Assembly: GCF_020514235.1 (NCBI RefSeq)
Contig: NZ_VTLB01000002.1
Span: 582,815 to 646,814, forward strand
From: Synechococcus sp. MU1617
GTDB taxonomy: Bacteria; Cyanobacteriota; Cyanobacteriia; PCC-6307; Cyanobiaceae
Length of the DNA: 64,000 nt
Direction of reading: 5' to 3'
Below the pieces are notes generated by a model. It did not search any database. It was given only the letters and a program-made list of their open reading frames with translations, and was not told where the DNA came from. Shown here in pieces: positions 55,228 through 63,975 of this stretch. Made by a program: the position numbers and the translations under genes. Each line of letters begins with the position of its first letter. Within the stretch, counting starts at the first letter, position 1.

Positions 55228-56058
55228 ATGCGCATTCGTCCTCTGCTGGCCGTCGTGCTGGCGCTCTGCCTCGCGTTCTTCACCACGGCCTGTAGTGGCG
55301 ACAGTGAAGCCGTTCAGCGTGGTGGATCCAATGTCACCTACGACGACATCCACAACACCGGCAAAGCCAACGATTGCCCCACGATTGGGGACTCAGCTCG
55401 TGGCTCGATTCCTTTGACGGCCGGTGGCAGCTACGAGCTGCGTGAGATCTGCATGCACCCCGTTCAGGTTTATGCGAAGGAGGAGCCCAAGAACATTCGT
55501 CAGCAGGCTGAGTTTGTTGAGGGCAAGATCCTGACCCGTTACACCTCCAGCCTTGATTCAGTTTTTGGGGATCTGAAGGTGACGGAATCTGGATTGCAAT
55601 TCCAGGAGAAAGGCGGCATCGACTTCCAGCCGATCACCGTTTTGGTGCCCGGTGGCGAGGAGTTCCCCTTCACCTTCTCCAGCAAGTCTCTCAATGCAAC
55701 TGCTGATGGCTCGGCGTTGACCACCAGCACTGATTTTGAAGGCACCTATCGCACCCCCAGCTACCGCACTAGCAACTTCATCGATCCCAAGGGACGGGCT
55801 CTGACCACCGGTGTTCAGTACGCCCAAGGCCTTGTGGCACACGGCGGTGATGACGAGCAACTCGAGAAGGACAACAACAAGCGCTACATCGATGGAGTGG
55901 GAACCATGAGTCTCTCCATCACCAAGGTGGATCCTGAAACCGGTGAATTCGCTGGTGTGTTCAGCGCTATCCAACCCTCCGACTCCGACATGGGTGGTCG
56001 TGAAGTGGTCGACATCAAGATCACTGGTGATCTCTACGGCCGCCTTGAAGAGGCCTGA
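55228..56058 (+). CDS. psbO: Photosystem II manganese-stabilising protein
   Basis: PsbO is the 33-kDa extrinsic lumenal protein that steadies the oxygen-evolving cluster. Family marks are VTYDDIHNTGKANDCP, the disulfide cysteines (in KANDCP and REICMHP), KEEPKNIRQQAEFVEGK, GGIDFQPITVLVPGGEEFPF and GVFSAIQPSDSD. The signal peptide ends FFTTACSG, with a lipobox-like LxxC pattern (FTTAC), unlike freshwater PsbO. ATG at 55228 gives 276 residues. A strong terminator follows. Confidence 0.96.
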   Translation: MRIRPLLAVVLALCLAFFTTACSGDSEAVQRGGSNVTYDDIHNTGKANDCPTIGDSARGSIPLTAGGSYELREICMHPVQVYAKEEPKNIRQQAEFVEGKILTRYTSSLDSVFGDLKVTESGLQFQEKGGIDFQPITVLVPGGEEFPFTFSSKSLNATADGSALTTSTDFEGTYRTPSYRTSNFIDPKGRALTTGVQYAQGLVAHGGDDEQLEKDNNKRYIDGVGTMSLSITKVDPETGEFAGVFSAIQPSDSDMGGREVVDIKITGDLYGRLEEA

Positions 56059-56081
56059 TCAGGCTCATCACAACAGGTTGC

Positions 56082-56105
56082 AAGGGGGCTCAGGCCCCCT
56101 TTTTT
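56082..56105 (+). terminator. Rho-independent terminator of psbO
   Basis: An 8-bp stem (56082-56089 with 56094-56101), a 4-base loop and a run of T residues lie 24 bases after the psbO stop. Confidence 0.92.
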
Positions 56106-56163
56106 GTGGCGCATTGCAATCCTCCGGCGATCTGGGAGAATCGCCCGATCTTTCCCTGAAGTC

Positions 56164-57336
56164 ATGACCGCCAGTGCTTCCGCTCCCGCCCAGCGATCCG
56201 GTGTGATTGCTCCCTACGGCGGAACGCTGGTCGATCTGATGGTGGCCGAGGCGGATCGTGCCGCTGTGAAAGCCACCGCGACCAAAACGATCGAGTGTTC
56301 CGATCGCAACGCCTGTGATGTGGAGCTGCTTTGCGTTGGTGGCTTCTCTCCTCTGCGTGGCTTCATGCACCAGGAGGACTACGACGCTGTGGTCAGTGGT
56401 CATCGTCTGGCTGCGGGCCAGCTGTTCGGTCTGCCGATCGTGATGGACACCGACCGCGATGACGTTGTGGTGGGTGACAAGCTGCTGCTCACTTACAAGG
56501 GCCAGGATCTGGCGGTCCTCGAGGTGGAGGACAAGTGGGAACCCAACAAAGTGGCTGAAGCCAAGGGCTGCTACGGCACCACCTCCATCGAGCACCCTGC
56601 GGTTCGGATGATCACTATGGAGCGCAAGTGCTTCTACTTGGGTGGAAGCCTCAAGGGTCTTGCTCTGCCCGAGCGGGTGTTCCCCTGCAAGACCCCGGCT
56701 GAGGTGCGTGCTGGCCTGCCCGAAGGCGAGGACGTGGTGGCGTTCCAGTGCCGCAACCCCATTCACCGCGCTCACTACGAACTGTTCACCCGTGCCCTGC
56801 ATGCACAGAACGTGAGTGATAAGGCCGTGGTGCTCGTCCATCCCACCTGTGGTCCCACCCAGCAGGACGACATCCCTGGTGCTGTTCGCTTCCAGACCTA
56901 TGAGCGTCTGGCGGCCGAAGTGAACAACGACAGCATTCGCTGGGCCTACCTGCCCTACGCCATGCACATGGCAGGCCCGCGTGAAGCTCTCCAGCACATG
57001 ATCATCCGCCGCAACTACGGATGCACCCACTTCATCATCGGCCGCGATATGGCCGGCTGCAAATCGTCTCTGACCGGTGATGACTTCTACGGCCCTTACG
57101 ACGCGCAGAACTTCGCTAAGGAGTGCGCTCCCGAGCTCACGATGGAGACGGTTCCTTCCCTGAACCTCGTTTACACCCAGGAAGAGGGCTATGTGACGGC
57201 GGAGCATGCCGAAGCCCGTGGCCTGCACGTGAAGAAACTCAGCGGCACTCAGTTCCGCAAGATGCTTCGCGGTGGTGAGGAGATTCCCGAATGGTTCGCC
57301 TTCAAAAGCGTGGTTGAGGTGCTCCGCGCCTCCTGA
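56164..57336 (+). CDS. sat: Sulfate adenylyltransferase (ATP sulfurylase)
   Basis: Sat activates sulfate to APS, the first step of sulfate assimilation. The chosen ATG (MTASASAPAQRSG) gives 390 residues, of family size. It shows GFSPLRGFMH, FQCRNPIHRAHYEL with the ATP-binding motif, VLVHPTCGPTQ and FIIGRDMAGC. There is no APS-kinase domain. It lies after the psbO terminator, so it has its own promoter. Confidence 0.97.
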   Translation: MTASASAPAQRSGVIAPYGGTLVDLMVAEADRAAVKATATKTIECSDRNACDVELLCVGGFSPLRGFMHQEDYDAVVSGHRLAAGQLFGLPIVMDTDRDDVVVGDKLLLTYKGQDLAVLEVEDKWEPNKVAEAKGCYGTTSIEHPAVRMITMERKCFYLGGSLKGLALPERVFPCKTPAEVRAGLPEGEDVVAFQCRNPIHRAHYELFTRALHAQNVSDKAVVLVHPTCGPTQQDDIPGAVRFQTYERLAAEVNNDSIRWAYLPYAMHMAGPREALQHMIIRRNYGCTHFIIGRDMAGCKSSLTGDDFYGPYDAQNFAKECAPELTMETVPSLNLVYTQEEGYVTAEHAEARGLHVKKLSGTQFRKMLRGGEEIPEWFAFKSVVEVLRAS

Positions 57337-57380
57337 AGGCTGAGAACCGGTTTAACATTCCTTCATCTACGAGGCGACCT

Positions 57381-59231
57381 GTGAACAAGCGTTGGCGAAA
57401 TATCGGTCTCGGGGCCCTTTTGGTCTTGGCGATCGTTGTGATTGCACCAGCGTTCATTGGTGGCGGCGGTGGTAGCCAGCCCCAGGTGAACACCATCCGC
57501 TACAGCGAGTTCGTTGAGGCGGTGAAGGATGACCAAATCAGCCGTGTGCTGATTTCTCCGGATCAGGGCACCGCTCAGGTGGTTGAAAACGACGGCCGTC
57601 GTGCCCAGGTCAACCTGGCTCCCGATCGTGAGCTGCTCGGTTTGCTGACCGAACACAGCGTCGATATCGCTGTGCAGCCCTCCCGTCAGACCCCTGGCTG
57701 GCAGCAGGCTGCCGGAAGCCTGATCTTCCCAATCCTTCTGTTGGGCGGACTGTTCTTCCTCTTCCGGCGTGCCCAAGGCGGCGGCGGCGGAAACCCCGCC
57801 ATGCAGTTCGGCAAGAGCAAGGCTCGGGTTCAGATGGAGCCCTCCACTCAGGTGACTTTCACAGATGTGGCCGGCATTGAGGGAGCAAAACTTGAGTTGA
57901 CCGAGGTGGTCGACTTCCTCAAGAATCCTGATCGCTTCACGGCCGTCGGTGCCAAGATCCCCAAAGGCGTTCTGCTTGTGGGACCTCCCGGCACCGGTAA
58001 AACCCTTCTGGCTAAGGCCGTGGCTGGTGAAGCAGGTGTTCCCTTCTTCTCGATCTCTGGCTCAGAATTCGTCGAGATGTTCGTTGGCGTTGGCGCCAGC
58101 CGTGTTCGTGACCTGTTCGAGCAAGCCAAGAAAAACGCTCCCTGCATCGTCTTCATCGATGAAATTGACGCCGTTGGTCGTCAGCGTGGAGCAGGCCTTG
58201 GCGGTGGTAACGACGAGCGCGAGCAAACGCTGAACCAGCTCCTGACGGAGATGGATGGTTTCGAGGGCAACACCGGCATCATCATTGTGGCGGCCACCAA
58301 CCGCCCGGACGTGCTTGATGCCGCTCTGATGCGCCCAGGTCGCTTCGATCGTCAAGTCACTGTTGATCGCCCTGACTATTCCGGACGTCTACAGATTCTC
58401 GGAGTCCACGCCCGCGGCAAGACCCTCGCCAAGGACGTCGATCTCGACAAGGTTGCCCGTCGGACACCGGGTTACACCGGCGCTGATTTGGCCAACCTTC
58501 TCAACGAAGCCGCCATCCTTGCGGCCCGTCGCGAACTCACTGAAGTGAGCAACGACGAGATCAGTGATGCCATTGAACGGGTGATGGCGGGTCCTGAGAA
58601 GAAGGACCGCGTGATGAGCGAGCGTCGCGCCCGCCTGGTTGCTTATCACGAGGCTGGTCATGCCCTCGTGGGTGCTCTGATGCCGGATTACGACCCGGTT
58701 CAGAAGATCTCCATCATTCCCCGCGGTAACGCTGGCGGTCTGACCTTCTTCACCCCCAGTGAAGAGCGGATGGAATCGGGCCTTTATTCACGGGCCTACC
58801 TCCAGAACCAAATGGCCGTTGCCCTTGGTGGCCGGGTGGCTGAAGAGATTGTCTACGGCGAAGACGAGGTCACCACTGGTGCCTCCAACGACCTTCAGCA
58901 GGTTGCTTCAACGGCGCGTCAGATGATCACCCGCTTCGGAATGAGCGACGAACTGGGTCCCGTTGCTCTTGGGCGTGCGCAAGGTGGCATGTTCCTTGGA
59001 CGCGACATCGCTGCGGAGCGTGACTTTTCTGAGGAAACCGCCGCGATGATCGACAAAGAGGTGTCTGAGCTGGTGGATGTGGCCTACAAGCGCGCCACCA
59101 AGGTTCTTGCCGACAACCGAGCCGTTCTGGATGAATTGGCTGAAATGCTCGTTGAGCAGGAGACTGTTGATGCTGAAGAGCTTCAGGAGCTGCTGATCAA
59201 ACGTGACGTCCGGGTCGCCGAATACGTCTGA
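57381..59231 (+). CDS. ftsH: FtsH membrane protease (FtsH2-type)
   Basis: This AAA protease degrades damaged membrane proteins such as photodamaged D1. The 616-residue protein has two N-terminal membrane segments (about 9-26 and 112-130), the AAA domain with Walker A GPPGTGKT, Walker [16 protein letters not shown] and the [23 protein letters not shown], and the zinc protease site HEAGH. GTG is used as start. It resembles the thylakoid FtsH2/Slr0228 kind. The eda start lies inside its last codons. Confidence 0.97.
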   Translation: MNKRWRNIGLGALLVLAIVVIAPAFIGGGGGSQPQVNTIRYSEFVEAVKDDQISRVLISPDQGTAQVVENDGRRAQVNLAPDRELLGLLTEHSVDIAVQPSRQTPGWQQAAGSLIFPILLLGGLFFLFRRAQGGGGGNPAMQFGKSKARVQMEPSTQVTFTDVAGIEGAKLELTEVVDFLKNPDRFTAVGAKIPKGVLLVGPPGTGKTLLAKAVAGEAGVPFFSISGSEFVEMFVGVGASRVRDLFEQAKKNAPCIVFIDEIDAVGRQRGAGLGGGNDEREQTLNQLLTEMDGFEGNTGIIIVAATNRPDVLDAALMRPGRFDRQVTVDRPDYSGRLQILGVHARGKTLAKDVDLDKVARRTPGYTGADLANLLNEAAILAARRELTEVSNDEISDAIERVMAGPEKKDRVMSERRARLVAYHEAGHALVGALMPDYDPVQKISIIPRGNAGGLTFFTPSEERMESGLYSRAYLQNQMAVALGGRVAEEIVYGEDEVTTGASNDLQQVASTARQMITRFGMSDELGPVALGRAQGGMFLGRDIAAERDFSEETAAMIDKEVSELVDVAYKRATKVLADNRAVLDELAEMLVEQETVDAEELQELLIKRDVRVAEYV

Positions 59232-59904
59232 TTTCAATTCGTCTTCCAGCCCTTGGCTGGTGCGGCAGGAGCTCTTGGTGGCATCCCTGCAGCATCAGCC
59301 TCTTTTATTGGTGATTCGGCCTGAGCCTGACGACCTTGTGGCGTCAGGTTCGGGATCTGGCTTGTTGGGGCAAGTGCAGCAGCTTCATGCTGCAGGACTG
59401 CGACATCTCGAGGTGGCCTGGCTTGACCAGCCAGGCTGGATGGGGTTCATGCAGCGGGTGCAGGACCATTGCCCTGAATTGAATCTGGGAGCGGCCTCGG
59501 TGATGGTCACCAAGGCGCTCAACGACCTATCTCGGCTTGACCTCAGCTATGCGATGGCGCCTCTCTGGTGCCCGGAGCTTGTGGAGCAGGCCCGAGAGCT
59601 TGGGGTCTTGCTGGTGCCTGGGGTCTTCAGCCCCACGGAGGTGCATCAAGCCATGCAGTTTGGCTGTCGTGTCGTCAAGCTGTTTCCTGCCGTCAACCTT
59701 GGGCCTGGGTATTGGGGGCGCTTGCAGGCGCCCCTCGGCCCCCTGCCCTTTGTGATTGCCGCTGGAGGTCTCGAGGTGGGCGATCTCCCTGTATGGCTGG
59801 AGGCTGGGCATGGCGCTGTGGCTTTGGGCCGCAGGGTGGTGGGTTCGCCGCCTGCCTTCCAGGCACTTCTCGACTGGTTGCATCAATCGACAAGCCAGTG
59901 CTGA
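59203..59904 (+). CDS. eda: KDPG/KHG aldolase family protein (Entner-Doudoroff)
   Basis: This family cleaves 2-keto-3-deoxy-6-phosphogluconate to pyruvate and glyceraldehyde-3-phosphate. The 233-residue product has the Schiff-base lysine Lys159 in VVKLFPA and the conserved Glu70 in HLEVAW, with a phosphate-binding GG in IAAGGLEVGDLP. At the position where E. coli Eda has Arg49 I read Leu74. The GTG start overlaps ftsH by 29 bases; a later start is possible because the first 18 residues look loose. Confidence 0.82.
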   Translation: MTSGSPNTSDFNSSSSPWLVRQELLVASLQHQPLLLVIRPEPDDLVASGSGSGLLGQVQQLHAAGLRHLEVAWLDQPGWMGFMQRVQDHCPELNLGAASVMVTKALNDLSRLDLSYAMAPLWCPELVEQARELGVLLVPGVFSPTEVHQAMQFGCRVVKLFPAVNLGPGYWGRLQAPLGPLPFVIAAGGLEVGDLPVWLEAGHGAVALGRRVVGSPPAFQALLDWLHQSTSQC

Positions 59905-59931
59905 TGCCAACAACTGGTCGACGTGCGTCCA

Positions 59932-59957
59932 AGATGCTACAGATGAGATAGCTATCT
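59932..59957. promoter_or_regulatory. Palindrome and AGATG repeats before the RHH-like gene
   Basis: A perfect 12-bp palindrome AGATAGCTATCT at 59946-59957 ends 9 bases before the ATG. Two direct copies of AGATG (59932-59936 and 59941-59945) precede it. The set looks like an operator for a dimeric DNA-binding protein, perhaps the product of the gene itself. Confidence 0.45.
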
Positions 59958-59966
59958 AACTGCGTC

Positions 59967-60434
59967 ATGTCGCAGCTCACGATCAAGCTCAGCGACAAGG
60001 CCGATGCCCTGATCGCTCAGCTTCAGAAAGAGATTTTCAATCGCCGGCGCAAGAAGGTTTCGGCTGCAGGGGTTGTGGAGACCCTGGTGGAAAGCGGCGC
60101 GAAATCGCAGTCCGACAAGCGTTTTGCCACGTCCTGGACGAATCTGATCAAGGACATCGAGAAGGCGGCCAAGCTGTCCTATGCCCATGGCAGCAAGCCA
60201 TCCACCCTCAGTGACGAGGAGTGGGCCCTGGTGTTGAGTCATCGCAGCCGCGGGGCGACCGGTCGTGCGCGCCGGACAGTGAAGAAAACGATGGCTGCCA
60301 AGAAACCAGCCTCAGCCAAGGCTCAGGCCAGCAAAAAGCCCGCTCGCCGCACCCGGACCCGCAGCGCGGCAAAGACGAAATCGGCCGCAGCGGCGTTGAG
60401 CTCCAACGCCAGTTCAGCGGTGGGTTCCGTTTGA
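59967..60434 (+). CDS. Ribbon-helix-helix-like protein with histone H1-like tail
   Basis: The 155-residue protein starts with a short strand and two helices (SQLTIKLSDKADALIAQLQKE and SAAGVVETLVESGA), a pattern like ribbon-helix-helix DNA-binding proteins. A helical middle (about 50-90) follows. Residues ~93-140 are a Lys/Ala/Arg-rich tail (for example KKTMAAKKPASAKAQASKKP) like histone H1. A nucleoid or regulator role is inference from composition. It is convergent with aroC and preceded by a palindrome. Confidence 0.8.
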   Translation: MSQLTIKLSDKADALIAQLQKEIFNRRRKKVSAAGVVETLVESGAKSQSDKRFATSWTNLIKDIEKAAKLSYAHGSKPSTLSDEEWALVLSHRSRGATGRARRTVKKTMAAKKPASAKAQASKKPARRTRTRSAAKTKSAAAALSSNASSAVGSV

Positions 60435-60453
60435 TCTGACTTGAGGGTGGTGC

Positions 60454-61554
60454 TCACCAAAGGCTGCATTGCCCCTGCTGCCTCAGCAGGTGATCAGCCA
60501 AAACGAGTGCCACCATCGCCTCAACCATCGGCACGGCCCGAGGCAGAACGCATGGGTCATGTCGTCCTTTCCCCGCGAGTGTGGTTGCCTTGCCATCGGA
60601 ATCGATGGTCTGCTGCTCTTTGCGGATCGTGGCCGTTGGCTTGAAGGCCACCCGGATCACAATCGTCTCACCATTGCTGATCCCTCCCTGGATGCCACCC
60701 GAGTTGTTGGTGGCGGTCTTCAGCCGACCATCGTCGCTCGGCAGAAAGGCATCGTTGTGCTCGCTGCCCTTCAACAGCGTTCCATCGAAACCGGAACCAA
60801 TTTCAAATCCCTTGGTGGCCGGTAACGACATCACAGCTTTGGCGAGGTCGGCTTCGAGTTTGTCGAACACCGGCATGCCCAGACCAATCGAGGGATGGCG
60901 CACCACGCATTCGATAACCCCTCCGCAGGAATCACCCTCACGGCCAATGGCTTCGATGCGCTCAATCATCCGCTCGGCGATCGCTGGCTCAGGACACCGA
61001 ACGATGTTGGCCTCCACATCGTTCAGCTGAACTCGCTGCGGGTCGATGCCGGAGGCTTCGATGGTGTGGATCCGCTTCACCCAGGCCAGGATTTCAGTTC
61101 CTGCTGCTTGTTTCAGCAGCTGCTTGGCGATCGCACCTGCAGCAACACGGCCGATGGTTTCCCGCGCTGATGCACGTCCCCCACCGCTGCGTGCCTGGAT
61201 TCCATATTTCGCCTGGTAAGTGGCATCGGCATGGGATGGCCGGAAGGCGACCGCCATATCCTTGTAATCCCCGGGTCGTTGGTCCTTGTTCCGCACGACC
61301 ATGGCGATCGGGGTGCCAAGCGTGGTTTCGCCATCCAGCAGGCCACTGAGAATTTCCACCTGGTCCGCTTCCTTGCGCGGGGTGGTGATGTGGCTTTGGC
61401 CTGGCTTGCGTCGATCCAGTTCGGCCTGAATCGACTCGACGCTGAGGTTGAGCCGTGGTGGACAGCCCTCAACAATCACACCCACCCCTCCCCCGTGGGA
61501 TTCACCGAAGGTGCTGATCCGGAAGAGGTCGCCGAAGCTGCTGCCCATGGCCAT
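60454..61554 (-). CDS. aroC: Chorismate synthase
   Basis: AroC makes chorismate, the last shikimate-pathway step, with reduced FMN. The 366-residue protein shows [39 protein letters not shown] and [21 protein letters not shown], all family marks. Start is ATG at 61554 or two codons later. It converges on the RHH-like gene. Confidence 0.97.
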   Translation of the reverse strand: MAMGSSFGDLFRISTFGESHGGGVGVIVEGCPPRLNLSVESIQAELDRRKPGQSHITTPRKEADQVEILSGLLDGETTLGTPIAMVVRNKDQRPGDYKDMAVAFRPSHADATYQAKYGIQARSGGGRASARETIGRVAAGAIAKQLLKQAAGTEILAWVKRIHTIEASGIDPQRVQLNDVEANIVRCPEPAIAERMIERIEAIGREGDSCGGVIECVVRHPSIGLGMPVFDKLEADLAKAVMSLPATKGFEIGSGFDGTLLKGSEHNDAFLPSDDGRLKTATNNSGGIQGGISNGETIVIRVAFKPTATIRKEQQTIDSDGKATTLAGKGRHDPCVLPRAVPMVEAMVALVLADHLLRQQGQCSLW

Positions 61555-61587
61555 TGATCGATGTGGTGAGGCTACGAAGCCATCGGT

Positions 61588-62046
61588 TCAGATCAACTCC
61601 GGATGGGGCAATTTCGGGCGTTCTGTCGTGGGTTGCTGCCGGGCCATCTCGAAATCACAGAAGTCAAACCCAGTCCCCACACAACAGCTCACTAGGGAGT
61701 AAGCACCCAGACTCCTTGCCGCCTGCCAGGCGTTGGCGGGAACCACCTTGACGGGGTTGGATGCATCCAAAGCATCACGTTGCAGCCCTGTGCCGTCGGC
61801 TTGGCACTGAAAGAGCTCCAGCGTTGCCCCATCAATGTGCGTCCAGGCTTCGTCAGCACCGATCACTCGATGCCAGCAACTGACGGCATCGGCGGGCAGC
61901 AAAAAAAGAATCGCCGTCAATGCAGAACGCTCGGCACCGTCGTGGCGTTGAACCCGGTCTGGGCTCCGATGCAACTCGCGGTACCAGCCCCCCTCCGGAT
62001 GGGGCATCAAGCCGAGTTGCTCGATCAGGGTTTGTACCTGAGTCAC
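61588..62046 (-). CDS. Cupin of the DUF985 family
   Basis: This 152-residue protein has the DUF985 pattern LMPHPEGGWYRELHRSPDRV, then SALTAILFLLPADAVSCWHR and the cupin strand end AYSLVSCCVGTGFDFCDFEM. The GTG start overlaps the previous stop by 4 bases, which fixes it. Cupins of this family are metal-dependent with unknown reactions. It is coupled to the LpxO-like gene. Confidence 0.85.
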   Translation of the reverse strand: MTQVQTLIEQLGLMPHPEGGWYRELHRSPDRVQRHDGAERSALTAILFLLPADAVSCWHRVIGADEAWTHIDGATLELFQCQADGTGLQRDALDASNPVKVVPANAWQAARSLGAYSLVSCCVGTGFDFCDFEMARQQPTTERPKLPHPELI

Positions 62047-62801
62047 TGCAGACCCGCACGCTGGCGCATGTCCTGCACGTGCTGCCAGATCTGAGCCACC
62101 CACAGGAAGATCCAGCTCATGCCGATCAGCCAAAACGGCTGGTCCTTGCGAAAGACGTCGAACAGCAACACCACCCTGGGCTGGCTGGAGCGATTGATGG
62201 CGGAGTGCATGAAGGTGTCGTCCCAGAGAAATCCTTCACCTTCCTGCAAGTAGTAGCTCTGCCCATCAATCGTCAGTTCGCAGGAACTGCGCCCCTCTCC
62301 AAAATCCTCCACATACAACGGCAGGTGATATCTCCACACCCCTTTGAACGGGCCTTTATGGGGCCGTAGAACCTTGCCAGGGGGGAAAAGGCTCACGGCA
62401 GCGGAAACCACATCGGGGTGATGCTGCAGAAAGCTCCGCAACGAAGGGATCAGCGCCTGATTGGCGGGGTAGTTGTAGCCATAGCCCCTCAAGGGCAGCA
62501 TCCCCCAGATCTTGCGATCGAATTCATACAGCGTGCGCTGTTGCTGCATGATTTCGTGGTTAGCGGGCAAGCGCCCCGAGAGGGCTACTTCCAGGGTTTC
62601 CTGGCGGATCTGCTGGTACGACTCCAACAGTTCCCGATGGGCCGGGAAGCCGACGTCCGCTGGAACGACCGCAGGGTTGTGCAGCGATTGCTCGTAGCAC
62701 CAGCGTGCGACCTCACGCCAGAAGCGGTAGTGCCATGGACCCCAGCGGATCACGCGTTGGATGGGGCTGCGTTGTTTCCGCTTCGCCTTTGGGCTGCTCA
62801 C
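62043..62801 (-). CDS. Aspartyl/asparaginyl beta-hydroxylase family protein (LpxO-like)
   Basis: This Fe(II)/2-oxoglutarate dioxygenase of 252 residues has the metal ligands His148 (RPHKGPFKG) and His199 (DDTFMHSAIN) and the 2-oxoglutarate Arg209 (RVVLLFDVFRKD). A C-terminal hydrophobic stretch (WLIGMSWIFLWVAQIW) suggests membrane attachment. The same family includes LpxO, which hydroxylates lipid A acyl chains; the membrane part makes that a reasonable idea, but peptide hydroxylation is also possible. It is followed by the cupin gene with a 4-base overlap. Confidence 0.85.
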   Translation of the reverse strand: MSSPKAKRKQRSPIQRVIRWGPWHYRFWREVARWCYEQSLHNPAVVPADVGFPAHRELLESYQQIRQETLEVALSGRLPANHEIMQQQRTLYEFDRKIWGMLPLRGYGYNYPANQALIPSLRSFLQHHPDVVSAAVSLFPPGKVLRPHKGPFKGVWRYHLPLYVEDFGEGRSSCELTIDGQSYYLQEGEGFLWDDTFMHSAINRSSQPRVVLLFDVFRKDQPFWLIGMSWIFLWVAQIWQHVQDMRQRAGLQ

Positions 62802-62845
62802 GCTGTGCCGGCTCTTTTGATCGAGGAGCTTTGCATGCTGATTCC

Positions 62846-63826
62846 CTACTGGGGTGGGATCAAGGCTCTCAGTGTGCGCCAGCCTCGGCGCAGGGTTGTG
62901 GCCCAGTCATCGCTGCCGCGGCGGATCAGTCGTGTTGAGGGATAGAGCGGGGTTGTTTCACCCTGATCGGGCCAGTTGGTGATCGAGCCATTGTCGAGAA
63001 TCACAACGCAGGGAATGCCTAAGGCCCCCGCCAGATGTGCGGTGGTGTTGCTGATGGTGAGCACTCCACGAACTCCCGCGACTTGTCTGGCAAACCCATC
63101 CAGATCGAGCATCTGGTCGATGGGTTGTGAGGAGCGAATGCGTTGACCGCTCAACTCCCGCAATGCTCGGATGCGTGCTGGTTTTTCTAGATATTGCAGG
63201 GACTGCAGTGGTTGGCGGATGTTCTTAAGCGCTGATGCCCAGTCTTCGACGGCAGGCAAGGTCTTGTTTCTGGATTTGGAAAACCAGCTGATGCCGATGC
63301 CCTTGGGGCTCTGCCTTGAGGTGATGGGTGCTGTTAGTGGGCGGAAGGCGTCCTGCAGCTGTTGTTGATCGGATCCAAACCAATAGGCCAAACGCTCTTG
63401 GGCTGCCATGTGAGAGAGCTCGGCATTGTCTGGGATTTCCGAGTCTGGGATTTCCGATGGATCGCAGCAGACCACACCAGGGAAGCTTCTTTTGAGCAGT
63501 GGGTGGAGCCGTGGATCGCTCAAGACGACGACCTGATCGACGTGTGCCTTGAGATCTCCGACAAATCTGAGGATCCTCAACTCGTCTCCCAGATCCCTTG
63601 TGGTGGGCAGTACAAGAACGCCGCCGCAGTTCACATCTGGGCCTGGCCAAATCGGCAGTTGGTGATGGGTGGTTGCTTCCGATGCCTGCGTCAGCGCCAA
63701 CCAGCAATCCCTGTAGCAGCCCGCTCGTTCAAAACGATTGCCGATGAAGCGCAGACGACTCCACTGTTGATTGGCGATGGCTGTTTCAGCCTGCTGGGCG
63801 ATGAGTTCTCTGGCGTTGTTCTCCAT
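62846..63826 (-). CDS. GT-B-like glycosyltransferase (GT9/OGT-like C-terminal part)
   Basis: The 326-residue protein has an N-terminal helical part (about 1-50, TPR-like) and a Rossmann-like C-terminal half with VLVLPTTRDLGDELRILRFV, GIGISWFSKSRN, SLQYLEKPARIRAL and ISNTTAHLAGALGIPCVVIL. The last stretch is typical of GT9-like heptosyltransferases and TPR-linked transferases. Sugar and acceptor are unknown. A 15-base tandem duplication lies inside. It is upstream of the LpxO-like gene, 44 bases away. Confidence 0.75.
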   Translation of the reverse strand: MENNARELIAQQAETAIANQQWSRLRFIGNRFERAGCYRDCWLALTQASEATTHHQLPIWPGPDVNCGGVLVLPTTRDLGDELRILRFVGDLKAHVDQVVVLSDPRLHPLLKRSFPGVVCCDPSEIPDSEIPDNAELSHMAAQERLAYWFGSDQQQLQDAFRPLTAPITSRQSPKGIGISWFSKSRNKTLPAVEDWASALKNIRQPLQSLQYLEKPARIRALRELSGQRIRSSQPIDQMLDLDGFARQVAGVRGVLTISNTTAHLAGALGIPCVVILDNGSITNWPDQGETTPLYPSTRLIRRGSDDWATTLRRGWRTLRALIPPQ

Positions 63827-63885
63827 GCCAGATCGAGAAGTCCTCTGTGAAGAGATTGGAACGATAGGAAGAGCAAGCCCAACAA

Positions 63886-63911
63886 AAAGCCCCCTCCGAG
63901 GAGGGGGCTTT
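63886..63911 (-). terminator. Strong terminator, minus strand
   Basis: An 11-bp perfect stem (63886-63896 with 63901-63911) and a 4-base loop. On the minus strand the T run 63888-63884 follows. It should end the transcript of the partial gene at the window edge; it is also symmetric enough to act in both directions. Confidence 0.92.
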
Positions 63912-63912
63912 C

Positions 63913-63975
63913 CGATTCAGTTGATCTGAATCGTTTTGGCTGTTCCAGAAGGAACAGGTTGATTCCAGATCAACC
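63913..63975 (-). repeat. Three consecutive stem-loops before the terminator
   Basis: Reading the minus strand: 63975-63969 with 63963-63957 (7 bp, loop 5), 63957-63951 with 63946-63940 (7 bp, loop 4), and 63933-63926 with 63920-63913 (8 bp, loop 5), all perfect. They lie between the stop codon of the partial gene and the terminator, and the first one includes the stop codon. Confidence 0.7.

Noticed and set aside
56068..57228. 386-codon open frame opposite sat
   Set aside because: Antisense to ATP sulfurylase; it also begins in the psbO terminator area.
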